From contig CAUJGJ010000281.1 in assembly GCA_963170055.1 (NCBI GenBank), positions 20,001-50,000 on the forward strand: DNA of 30,000 bases, given 5' to 3'. The position numbers and the translations under genes were made by a program. Below are positions 12,411 to 22,818 of this stretch, piece after piece. How positions within the stretch are numbered: the first letter of the stretch is position 1; each line of letters opens with the position of its first letter. This DNA is from Halisarca cf. caerulea (lineage: Eukaryota; Porifera; Demospongiae; Chondrillida; Halisarcidae). Below the pieces are notes generated by a model. It searched no databases. It was not told the origin of the DNA and saw nothing but the letters and a program-made list of their open reading frames with translations.

Positions 12411-12436
12411 GTAGTTATTACCCGGGGGATAACTAC
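12411..12436. repeat. 26-bp palindrome of the same end type
   Basis: It reads GTAGTTATTACCCG followed by GGGGATAACTAC. It looks like the two ends of a GTTATA..CCC palindrome joined with the middle deleted. It is short enough that chance cannot be excluded. Confidence 0.4.
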
Positions 12437-12481
12437 CATACATGCCCAGTTTTTCCTTTGATCTTTCACAAACTGGGATAG

Positions 12482-12483
<2 letters not shown>

Positions 12484-12542
<59 letters not shown>
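12484..12542. repeat. (TA)n microsatellite
   Basis: An uninterrupted TA run ending 52 nt before the ATG of reverse-transcriptase copy 1. Confidence 0.97.
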
Positions 12543-12544
<2 letters not shown>

Positions 12545-12594
12545 TATTCTCGCCTGACAAAAATCTCGGCAACTTCTAGCCAACTCTCAGCAAT

Positions 12595-14170
12595 ATGGCA
12601 GATGTTCCTTTGTTAAGAGCGCCATGCTCACATTGCGGTAGAACCATGCCCGTCCGCCTAGACGAGAAAGTTAAGAAACATGGGCCTTTCCACGATCGGT
12701 GCAAGGGTTCTGGCCTTCCCCCTGGCCAAGTTAGCACTGTCTCAGAGGCGATCATCACTGTCAATCATTCCCCTTCAACACCGATGCCTGAAGACGATAC
12801 TACGCTAACATCCACAAATTTTTCCTCAGAGTCTGTAAGCCCTTTGAACCCGGGCCGTTTCTCGAGGAGGGTCCTCAAGAGGATTCCTAAAGCTTCAAGG
12901 TCTCGTGCAGCCCTGAAACTAACCGAAATTATTTCCGACGTTACTACGAGTAACGACAGAGCCTCTTGGGAGCTCCTGTTTCTCTTTCCTAGACGATGCT
13001 TGGCGCCCCAAGGAGAGGAGGACACAGACGGAACCTGGCTGCATTAGTCAATTTAGCTTTGGACGAGGAAGCGGATATTATTCCATCTCAATCCCAAAGT
13101 CAGTCGCGCTTTTCGAAGGAAAAGAACGGGAGTCTGGCCGCCCGGGTCTCATCTAAACTCGAGGATGGAGACTTCAGGGGAGCTGTATGCGTTGCTAGTT
13201 CCTCTGAGTCAATCTGCTGACCAGATTCCAGATCACTTGACTTAATCAAGGAAAAACATCCATCCTCGTATCCAGATTCCTCGTTTCCACCTCCTCCTGA
13301 TCATGAACACCCTTTAGTGGTATCTCCCTCCACTGTTCAGAAGTCTGTGCTATCTTTTTCAGCTGGTTCTGCAGGTGGCTCTGATGGCCTCTTACCCCAA
13401 CACATTAAAGATCTGCTGTCACCGACCATCGGGGAGCCTGCCACTGCTTTGCTTACAGCTTTAACAGATTTTGTCAATTTGGTGATTGCAGGCCGAGTCC
13501 CATCATCCATGACAACCTATTTATTCGGAGCCAATCTTCTGGGTCTTAATTAACAAAGTTGATGGAGGAATTAGACCCATTGCTATTGGTAGCACTCTGT
13601 GTCGTTCATCATCCAAGTGCGTGGGTGCCTCTGTTTCTGAGGAAATGGAATCCCTGTTGTTCCCTCTACAGCTAGGTTTTGGCACCCGCATGGGGGCTGA
13701 GGGAGCAGTGCATGCAGCAAGGTCCTTCCAAATGGACATGGCTTCAAACCATCTATTGCTGAAGGTTGACTTTCAAAATGCTTTCAATAGCATCAGAAGA
13801 GATGTCATCCTTGAGAAGACCCTTTCCAAGGCTCCGCAAGTCTATCCATTAGCTTACTCAGCCTATCGCCACCCATCCTTCCTCTTCTTTGGGGAAGAGA
13901 TTATCCTTTCGGCAGAGGGAGTCCAGCAAGGTGATCCCCTAGGACCCCTACTTTTCTGCCTGGGGATTCACGACGTAGTCTCTGCCTTGCAGTCTGCCTT
14001 CCGTGTTTTTTTACCTGGATGATGGCACTTTAGGTGGTCCAGTATCTAGCATTAAAGAGGATTTATCTTTCCTGGAATGCCACTCGCCCCAACTGGGGCT
14101 GTCCCTTAACCAATCCAAGTCAGAGATCATCGGTAAACACAGGGATCCAGTGGATGAGATGCTGTCTTTG
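12595..14170 (+). pseudogene. LINE-like reverse transcriptase, copy 1 (frameshifted, 3'-truncated)
   Basis: This is the remnant of a non-LTR-type reverse transcriptase ORF. It begins with ATG 52 nt after a (TA)n tract. The N-terminus carries a C-x2-C-x18-H-x2-C zinc-finger-like pattern (CSHCG ... HDRC, Cys11, Cys14, His33, Cys36). Palm-domain motifs follow in order: VDFQNAFNS (motif A, catalytic Asp), GVQQGDPLGPLLF (motif B) and YLDDGTLGG (motif C, the YxDD box). Comparison with copy 2 shows frame changes near 13010, 13550 and 14005 (the last in a run of T) and an in-frame TGA at 13218-13220. Similarity is lost soon after NQSKSEI, just before the (TA)n at 14246, so the thumb and C-terminal regions are missing. 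It lies in intron 2, antisense to the host gene. I do not assign a LINE clade. Confidence 0.85.
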
Positions 14171-14238
14171 TCTGTTTTTTTCTTTGGCCATGTGTATCTC
14201 ATGTGTAATAGATTAAAAAAATAAAAAAATAAAAATTA

Positions 14239-15390
<1,152 letters not shown>

Positions 15391-15635
15391 AAGAGATGTA
15401 GGATTGACGTAGGACTGTGCAAAAAGGATCCTCCTAAAACCCATGGAACAAGAGTAATCTGCGAAACCGGTGCAGGGCTAGGTGGGCAAAGGGCAAGACA
15501 GGCATAGGGCTAGACGAGCACTGTGCAAATTCCTACATCCCGCAGCACACATATACCATAATACAATGTGCTGAACATGCGGGATGTAGGAATTTGCACA
15601 GTGCTCGTCTAGTCCTATGCCCGTTTAGGTTGCAG
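15391..15635. mobile_element. Hairpin repeat (44-bp arms), related to 22623-22796
   Basis: The arms 15501-15544 and 15578-15621 are reverse complements with one or two mismatches (CACTGTGCAAATTCCTACAT is in the left arm). The flank 15401-15500 (TGTAGGATTGAC, GGATCCTCCTAAAACCCAT, GCAGGGCTAGGTGGGCAAAG) recurs at 22623-22730. The repeat interrupts reverse-transcriptase copy 2, so it probably arrived later, or it marks a rearrangement. Confidence 0.65.
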
Positions 15636-15639
15636 ATTA

Positions 15640-17220
15640 GATAAGCATCTACAGGTTCCACACACTTGAAAGTGGGGTACAGGGCAAGAATTGATTCCGC
15701 GTGGCTGGATTGACACTATTAATTTCAGATTTTCGATGGTTGAGTTCCAGCCCAAGAGCATCTGCAGCCCCTTCCAGTCTATGCAGGTCTTCGACTATTT
15801 CATCACCTGTGCCTCCAAGTGTTCCATCATCTAATTTAAAATAAAAGACCTATAGTTTGGAAGTGAGGTGAAAAAAAAGGTGATGGTGGATGGTTAGGCT
15901 GAACAAGAGAGGAATAAGAGGGTCTCCTTGCTGCACACCTTTGGATGACTCCAGTACATTGTTGCCAAAGTACAGATGGGTTGGGCTTCTGTACGATGCA
16001 AAAACTAAGGGATAGATTTCAGGCGCATGCTGTAGTACTGCAGGAAGCATCAGGTCTCTCCTTACAGTATTGAAGGTGTTGCCAAAATCAATCTTGAACA
16101 TCAACTGATCTGTTTGCAAGCAGTAAGATAAGTGCGAGCAGCATGGGCTGTGGCTTCAGCACCCAGAGGGGTTCCGTACCCCACCTGGAGAGGAGCAAAT
16201 AACTCACCCATGGCTGCACAGATTGATTTGCTCACACACTTAGCTACCAGTTGTCTCAGGGTGCACCCCACTGTTATTGGTCTCACTTCACAATCCGGCT
16301 TTGACAATGCAATCAAAGTGGCCCTGAAGAAGAATGACCTGGCCTCCTCTAGAACATCCCCTTTGATGACGAAATTCACAAACTGACAGAGAGCCTCTAC
16401 CAACACGGTTGGACCAGGTCCCGATTTACTCACGACAAGGTCTTTCAGGTGTTGAGGTCTCAATTCATCGGGACCACCAGCCGAGCCTGCAGGAAATGAG
16501 CTAATAGCAGCAAGAACTTCAGATGTGGATACTTCAATGGAGTGACTATTATTCAGGACAGGCTCAGGTGGACTTTGGTAATTGGGATGAGGGGGTGGAT
16601 GCCTTTCCTTGAGTAACTCGAGTGTATGGGAATTCTTTGGTGCAAAAACTCATCTGAACTAGCGATCCTAATGGCACCTCTGAAATCCCCTTCCTCCAAC
16701 TTCACGGCCATCCGTGCAGCAAGATTTCTCAAGGGGTCCTTTGCAATGTTGGCTTTTACTTGCTGTTGGGTTGAAGCTTCTGCATCTGTTGCATCGCTTA
16801 CCGAATGTTGGACGAATGTGGCTAGGTTACGCCTGATTCCACCGCTAGGATGAGCACGAAAGCATCTTCTACCAAAAAGAAAAAGGCGATTCCAAGCTTC
16901 TGGGTTGGTGTTGGAACACACGTCATTCAAATTTTCGGCCAACTTTGTTGCGGCAACATCGCATCCGGGTCGGGGAATCCTTTTGAGTATCTTGTTGTAA
17001 TGGCCCGTCCAGGGTTCAGCTGGGCGCAATTCTGATGACTTGGTATCAAAGCCAATGGTGGATAATCCTGGGAAGTGTTTGGTAGAGACAACGGCGGAAC
17101 CTCAGAACCAGGACACCTTGAAGACACAGGTCCGTTTATTCTGATATTGCCATCCAATTGTACCTGTAGATTTTCGCCACAGGGTGACCAAGGGGCATTC
17201 ACAATGGCCGAATACAGCAT
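15640..17220 (-). pseudogene. LINE-like reverse transcriptase, copy 2 (frameshifted, 3'-truncated)
   Basis: This copy is a diverged relative of copy 1 in the opposite orientation, about half identical by eye in the palm domain. Its ATG at 17220 aligns with the copy 1 ATG: both have ten residues before the first zinc-finger position. The finger has decayed (first Cys is Trp, His is Ser). Motif A is IDFGNTFNT, motif B GVQQGDPLIPLLF and motif C KLDDGTLGG, where the usual aromatic is Lys. Frame changes are inferred near 17000, 16640 and 16110, and an in-frame TAG lies near 15852 just before motif C. In another frame VEPVDAYLI is visible, showing the ORF once went on; it is cut near 15640 where a hairpin repeat begins. 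It is in sense orientation within intron 2. Confidence 0.85.
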
Positions 17221-17445
17221 TACCGTGGCAATCAGGTCCGACAAAAGGAAAAGAAACTGGCCTGCGCTGAGAATAGAAATAGTAAGGCCCACATTAATTT
17301 TACAGTTCTAATCGTCGACGAGTACAATTTTTCTAGTAGCCAGTTACTCAAATTTCTGGTGGCAATCAAAAGAACAAGCAATATTGTTCAATTTCTGTCG
17401 CTAGTAGCGGCCATCTTCCTTCCGGCCAATATATCATATATTATG

Positions 17446-17448
<3 letters not shown>

Positions 17449-17529
<81 letters not shown>
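17449..17529. repeat. (TA)n microsatellite flanking the pogo-like element
   Basis: A TA run that ends five bases before the pogo-like terminal repeat. A shorter TA run (18061-18077) adjoins the other end, so the element probably inserted into a single (TA)n tract. Confidence 0.95.
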
Positions 17530-17532
<3 letters not shown>

Positions 17533-17534
17533 CA

Positions 17535-18060
17535 CACTCAAACGCCTCTTATCCGGACACCTTGGGACCGGACCCTGTCCATAAGTCAGAGAAGTCCGTA
17601 TGTTAGAACATAAAAAATAATTGTATAGAAATTGCGTACAATAATAATGTGGCATACACTGATCTTGACATAATAAAGCCACAGTCGGACTACGCAACGC
17701 TTCTTGGAGTGTACAACGGAGTCTACAGAAGATATGGACTACGTATTCGATTTTCTAATGATCCTTCCAAATATCGCTAATCGATGGTTGATTTAGCGAC
17801 TTTGTACTTGTCAGCCACAAATTTCTGAGAACTTCCCTCCTTGATCTCGACAATTACCCACAATTTTATGTCAAGAGACTGAACAGACCTATTTCGCTTC
17901 CAAATGATAGAGCTGGTCATCATTCTAAGAGTTTTTGACAACGTGCAAGGTTCGTGCACCATGGAAAATAGAATGGCTGCCTAGTATTGCGCAATAAAAT
18001 AGGTGTCCGGTAGACAGGCGAATCCGGATTAGAGGCGTCCGGATAAGAGGCGTTTGAGTG
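17535..18060 (-). mobile_element. pogo/Tigger-like DNA transposon, internally deleted
   Basis: The element has perfect 24-bp terminal inverted repeats (17535-17558 and 18037-18060) beginning CACTCAAACGCCTCTTATCC; it is flanked by TA-rich DNA, as expected for a TA target. Inside on the minus strand, 17962-17777 encodes a fragment with KRNRSVQSLDIKLWVI and KFVADKYKVAKSTI, which resembles the N-terminal helix-turn-helix of pogo/CENP-B-like transposases. A frame change then gives SDIWKDH, and KKRCVVR appears in a further frame. At 526 bp it lacks almost all of the DDE catalytic region, so it cannot be autonomous. It lies in intron 2. Confidence 0.85.
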
Positions 18061-18085
18061 TATATATATATATATATTCTCCCCC

Positions 18086-18221
18086 GTTATACCCCACTTT
18101 TGCTGGGTACATGGGGAATATACTAAGTGTTAGGTGTTGATACACGAGGGCGCAGCCCGAGTGTTAATCAACACCTAACACTTAGTATATTCCCATGTAC
18201 CCAGCAAAAGAGGGGTATAAC
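18086..18221. mobile_element. 136-bp palindromic element with GTTATACCCC ends
   Basis: The left arm (18086-18141) and right arm (18167-18221) are nearly perfect reverse complements, differing by one extra G and one or two bases. The ends are GTTATACCCC and GGGGTATAAC; the apex contains GAGGGCGCAGCCCGAG. It sits beside (TA)n. The end type and apex type match the unrelated-bodied palindrome at 12203-12315. It has no coding. Confidence 0.75.
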
Positions 18222-18758
18222 TAATATGTATCCCACTTGAAAGAAGGATTTTGCTCGCAGAGAAGGTACTTCGGTGTTTAATTCAAGCCGAACGACGATT
18301 ATTAGCTTTACAACTTTCCATTCCAGCGACGAACCTTGCGTCTGCACCGTATACTGGATACGTATGCGCTTCAAATGCGAAGAGAACGCTTTTAACTTGA
18401 TACAAGAGAAGACAGCTTCAAGGAACTACGAAAATACTATACCGTGAAAACAAACCTTACTAGTCTAGGAGCACATGTTCCTAGTTCGCTTTGAAAAGTT
18501 CGCTTCAGTCTTCATCCGTGACGGTCATCGTTGAAGGTTAGAAAAATTTCCGATTGCTCAGATTGGAGGACTACTGCTCTCCTAAAAGACTGCAAAAGCC
18601 GCAATGGGGTCTGAAACGATACGTGTAGATAGAAACGTTCCTAAAAAAAGAACAACACGAACTTCTTTGTAGGCTTAGTATACATAGTACGTACAGCAGG
18701 TGGCTGCTGTTGCATCAGCCTGCTGACAAGGCAGTTATCAATTATCGTCCCTTAAAAA
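18222..18758. other. Intronic stretch, nothing recognised
   Basis: No exon, transposon coding or inverted repeat was recognised between the two palindromes. Confidence 0.5.
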
Positions 18759-18795
18759 CCGGGGTATATGAATTGGGGTCACGGATATACCCCGG
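18759..18795. repeat. Short palindrome CCGGGGTATAT / ATATACCCCGG
   Basis: Perfect 11-nt arms (18759-18769 and 18785-18795) enclose a 15-nt loop. The GGGGTATA core echoes the ends of the palindromes at 12.2 and 18.1 kb, and a long (TA)n begins about 65 nt downstream. Confidence 0.55.
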
Positions 18796-18857
18796 TATAT
18801 CACGTATATACCCAAGGCGGTCTCTTTGAAGATAATAGAAACCACCCACGCAGTGGG

Positions 18858-18861
<4 letters not shown>

Positions 18862-18925
<64 letters not shown>

Positions 18926-18948
18926 ATATATATCTATATATATCTATA

Positions 18949-19043
<95 letters not shown>

Positions 19044-19044
19044 G
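18862..19044. repeat. Long interrupted (TA)n microsatellite
   Basis: About 180 nt of TA with TATC interruptions near 18921-18955 and TATG near 19032-19044. The LINE fragment at 19046 begins directly after it. Confidence 0.95.
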
Positions 19045-19045
19045 T

Positions 19046-19350
19046 CATCAAGAAGGTCTCTCTGCCTGAATTGAAAGCAATGCTCAACAGTATTGCGTGG
19101 AGAAGGATTACGGATTCCTGGTTGATAGAGATGGAAAACCGCCCGCAGCTATCAGTTTTGAACACCATTTGCAAGTCTGGATGTCATAACAGATGCTGCG
19201 ATGTTCCTAACAAGGCTTACAGAACAGTGCTTATGAAATTGAGAGGGGGAACAGCTCACTTCCACATTGAAACTGGAAGATGGAGGGGGGTTCCTAGGGA
19301 AGAGCGTTTTTGCAAGGAATGTCCCTCTGGTGACATTGAAGATGGCCTGT
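19046..19350 (+). pseudogene. LINE-like ORF2 C-terminal fragment
   Basis: This fragment begins directly after a (TA)n tract and is open for about 100 codons. It carries the pattern [18 protein letters not shown] followed by [17 protein letters not shown] run of basic and aromatic residues, then G-R-W, E-R-x-C-x2-C and an acidic E-D, is typical of the C-terminal zinc region of LINE reverse-transcriptase polyproteins. The expected final His and Cys residues are absent because the match breaks near 19346. It has no 5' part here. It could be the missing 3' end of the family represented by the two truncated copies at 12.6 and 17.2 kb, but nothing overlaps to prove it. Confidence 0.6.
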
Positions 19351-19366
19351 ACATGTGTATATCCGT

Positions 19367-19485
19367 TCGGGTAAAATCTTGTTGCAACAACCTTGAAACA
19401 TGGTTGCAAAGTCAAATCGAGGTTATAACATGGTTGTCTTGTCCTGCAAACATGGTTGTAATTTTGACCTGGGTATGTTTTAACC
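19367..19485 (+). repeat. Short repeats of AACATGGTTG
   Basis: The 10-mer AACATGGTTG occurs three times (near 19397, 19427 and 19449) with similar flanks (AAAGTCAAATCGAGG, TAATTTTGACCTGGG). It follows the break in the LINE fragment and may be part of another small element. Confidence 0.45.
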
Positions 19486-19866
19486 TTTAAGTGCAATGCC
19501 ATGCATGATCTTTAGTAGTACAGTATTATGAATGGTTTTGTGATTGTATGCATACACATGTGCAGATCCAATTGCAATAAAAAATGTTAAAGGCAAATTT
19601 AAAAATGCAATTAATCTGTGATAATCTTGTATGTATATTGGTCTAGGAAAAGTTCTGTTGTAGCCTTTGAGCAATGATAAGGAAGTCTATAAGCATATCA
19701 ATCAGATTCTGAATCAGCTTTTGCTTTATAACTGACTTTTAGTGGCAGTGTGTGCCATGGCAACAATATATCTCAATTACAATAAATCATTTATCGTGGA
19801 TTAGCTCAAAGTAATGTTTTAACAATTTTAAATGTTCATGACAATTTTTTAATGCAAAAAGCTTAC

Positions 19867-20016
19867 CAAATCTAGCCAAAGCATCAAATGCTCGAATTTC
19901 ATACTTTAAAGATCCTGAGGTGAAGCCTTCTCCACTCAACCCTGGTATCTCAAGATTCCCTGTGATGGTGCCTCCTTCAATTCCCCCACAAGAGTCATCA
20001 TTGAAATTTGGTCTAG
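19867..20016 (-). CDS. Exon 2 of the Calx-beta-like gene: first half of module 1
   Basis: This 150-nt exon is bounded by a pyrimidine-rich acceptor (ACTTTTCAG|CT) and the donor TTTG|GTAAGC, with phase 1 at both ends. It adds 49 whole codons, starting RPNFNDDSCGG and ending SLKYEIRAFDALARF. The end resembles the strand that precedes the A...DF turn of Calx-beta domains, and the match is completed by exon 3 (RDYDF). It has a single cysteine. The intron that follows is 9186 nt and is full of transposon remnants. The Calx-beta assignment of this half is weaker alone than together with exon 3. Confidence 0.7.
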
Positions 20017-20261
20017 CTGAAAAGTAAAAAATAACAATGTGAATACAATAATAGTATGACAATAGCTTCATGCCACATGACTGTACAATTTTAATAAAAT
20101 TTAAGATTTAATTTAGTATATAAAATGGGTTAAAATGCTTGACACTGTGCACCATGACCATCACCCTAAGCTTGTAAACTTAATCATGGAGCAAAGTGAT
20201 TTTTTTTATATTACATGATGTCTTATAATATAGGTCTGGAATCGCATTGAGACATGTCCTG

Positions 20262-21020
20262 ATATATTATGATAGCGCCCCTCAGCTTGCAAATGTGGTT
20301 CATCGGCGCCTACGAGTTATTAGTCACGTATTTATCCCATGATTCTAGCTGTTATTCGGGTGTATACGAATGTCGAATCCGAGTTTAGTGACATTTTCTG
20401 TCGTCACAGTTGTTCTGTCACACGTTGGCTCATGATCTAACTGGATGTTCTTTGGAATTTTAGTTTTTGGCTGGATGCTACGTTAGGGAAAAACTGGAAC
20501 TGCATGGCTTCTTAATTGGTACCAACGTTGAGCTACTTATAGAATATATACCACTTTTCCATGTGGGGGCAAGAGAACTTTTGCTCCTGCCCGAAGTTAT
20601 TGGCACTTGAATTTTGTGTTTCAAGGGCCAATTTTGTAGATCTTGACTTTGGAGAGGAATTGTCAATGTCCCTGCACGGAAAAGTTAGCAAATGTGTCGC
20701 TATAGCTATTCATGTAAAAAATAGTCTTAGACGCGTTCTTCCATGTATCACTTCAAGCGTTTCACTTTTTAGTAGGGCTTAGAAAAACCTCACTAGCTTC
20801 TTCACGATAACAACAGACCTCTCAAAAGGAAAATTATCGAATTAAAACTTTATGGGTTTACCTACTCCCTCGTTTGACACTATATGAAGCTTCTACAAGT
20901 AAAAAAGACCAAAATTTTCACACCTCAGAAGTAGCGTGGACATGTCCCACATGCGATTCTCTTAAGTGTTCATCCACTTGCAGGGCATATAGCACTACTA
21001 ATCCATGGTAAAATTGATTT
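20262..21020 (+). repeat. Dispersed repeat family R, copy 3
   Basis: This longest copy lies in intron 1 and includes the sequences matched separately at 7196-7520 and 7741-8500. That suggests those two left-hand blocks are parts of one family, perhaps rearranged. No transposase or reverse-transcriptase coding is visible. Confidence 0.6.
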
Positions 21021-22054
21021 GAAAAAGACATTTATATATTAATATTAATTTTTGGCATTTAATGGGCATAATTTGTGTAATACAGCTAATGCCCACTCTG
21101 AAAGATTGGAAATCATAAAAGGAAAAGTCTTAAAACTGAATTATGTTTCTATGTATATATGCAGCATGCATTCAGTGCATGATCAAAATCAACTGATTCG
21201 AATAATCTGGAGTACATCAAGAAATCAAGTTCTGACATGGAATATGCCAGATCTTCTATCCAGACTCTTATTATGAGGTCCTTATACATATGAAATTGAG
21301 TATAATATCGCATAATTTCCATGATTTTTGATCACTTGACTCAGTCCTGTTAGACTTAGGCTTACCACAGTATTTTTTGGAATTCTACTTAGTCTAATAA
21401 ATTAGTCACATAATTAGCTAGATGGTACATTAGGAAACAACAACGCATCATTTTACTTCACGTCGTAGATTCGAGAAACCAGCTAGAGCGGTATTAACAT
21501 TAATTTTTACTAAAGTTTCAGAGTTTACGACCATAGATCGTTTCGCAACACCAATGAATATAATAAACGTGTACCGAATCAATGTAAGGGAAGAAACGGT
21601 CTTGTTCCGTTAGAGACGCTCCGGTTAATAGGAAAGAAAATGAGCATAGCAAGCGAACGATGCACATAGAGATGCCATTGCTTGGTATATAAAGTACCAC
21701 AACCACGATGCGTGTTCCAGCACTCGATAGAAATTGATATAAAGCAACAGATTGACAAGAACCCCCTCGCGGTATCGATAAACTCCGGCCCTACAATGGC
21801 AGACGATGGAAATTCGCTGATGTCTTTCAGTATCAATTTTAGATATTTCCTATTTTCTATTTTCTAGAATATGGAACTGAAATTCCAAAACTAACATGCA
21901 CGATTGACATTCTGTAAGCGAGGACCGCTTTTACTGCAATTCCTTGCAAAAAGAGAGGGTTGAGTATACCAATATATTACGGAAATAAACGGTCGCAGTG
22001 GTAAGCCAATTAGATTTCGAGTGTGAAATCTCAGACAAGGCATAGCAAACTTAC
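21021..22054. other. Rest of intron 1, nothing recognised
   Basis: This stretch between repeat copy 3 and exon 1 shows no splice-flanked frame or repeat arm. Open frames of 60-85 codons exist but have no recognisable features. Confidence 0.5.
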
Positions 22055-22136
22055 CTGGAATCTGTCCTGATACTACATGCAGCACCGTGGCTACAAGACA
22101 GAAAGCGGTCATCAAATTCATAGCTATCCTCTTCAT
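22055..22136 (-). CDS. Exon 1 (coding part) of a secreted Calx-beta-like protein: signal peptide
   Basis: This exon encodes the N-terminus of a secreted protein. The first ATG downstream of a TATA-like box starts a typical signal peptide: MKRIAMN followed by the hydrophobic stretch LMTAFCLVATVLHVVSG, with cleavage likely just after VSG. The exon ends CCAG|GTAAGT, a near-consensus donor, after one base of a split codon (phase 1). That base joins the first two bases of exon 2 to make an Ala codon, so the reading frame continues. The same frame is open upstream to 22244 but has no earlier ATG, so the ATG at 22136 is chosen. Intron 1 is 2038 nt. The exon chain is supported by frame, splice sites and domain logic; there is no transcript evidence. 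Confidence 0.75.
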
Positions 22137-22248
22137 TTCGATGCACGTGTACGTTCTACACAGCGCCTGAGCGAAGTAGTAGCGGTCGCTGATCTCTGAT
22201 ACTACTTCAAAATCTGCTACTGGCAATGATTGAATCCTCTGCACACCA

Positions 22249-22257
22249 CTTTAAATA
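22249..22257 (-). promoter_or_regulatory. TATA-like box upstream of exon 1
   Basis: On the minus strand this reads TATTTAAAG. It lies about 113 nt upstream of the chosen ATG, which would place transcription start near 22220-22228 and leave a 5' UTR of roughly 85-90 nt without an upstream ATG. Such boxes occur by chance in AT-rich DNA, so this is suggestive only. Confidence 0.3.
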
Positions 22258-22622
22258 GTACATCTTTCTACGAAATATGCTACACAAAATCCCATGAGAG
22301 CGGAAGCCCACTGAACCCGCAGAAATTACGCAATCTACACCAGGTCCTAGGATCACGGACCAAGGATCATCCTAAATCACGTGCTCGCCACATGACAGTC
22401 TTATAAACGCGATCGAGCTAGGTCGGTCTAGTCTAGTCTAGTTGCCAGACCGCCTTCCGTCCATTATACGGGGCGTGTGCCGGGAGAAAGGGGCTGGCTA
22501 TGCGGGACTAATGTGGGCCCGGAAGCTGAAATTGAAGCCATTTATTTCTGACATTCTTTTTTAAATTAGCACAATATTATAAAGTGTGTACTGATAAAAA
22601 TCATATAAAAACGGCGACAAGA

Positions 22623-22818
22623 ATGTAGGATTGATGGACTATGCGAAAAGGGATCCTCCTAAAACCCATTGAACAAGGGGAAGTTGCAAAACCGGTGCAG
22701 GGCTAGGTGGGCAAAGGGTGAAGACGGGCATAGGGCTAGATGATCACTGTGCAAATTCCTACATCCCGTATGTTCAGCACATTGTATATATATTGTATAC
22801 TACCGTACTCCATAATAC
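22623..22818. repeat. Second copy of the 15.4-kb repeat, one arm only
   Basis: It shares GGATCCTCCTAAAACCCAT, GGGCATAGGGCTAGA and CACTGTGCAAATTCCTACAT with the copy at 15391-15635, in the same order, and lacks the second arm. It continues into TACCGTACTCCATAATAC, which matches 14336-14355 in inverse orientation. Confidence 0.65.

Noticed and set aside
18768..19490. A 240-codon open frame on the plus strand as one gene
   Set aside because: Its first part is palindrome and (TA)n (alternating Tyr-Ile). Only the part after 19046 has protein character, and that is a LINE fragment.
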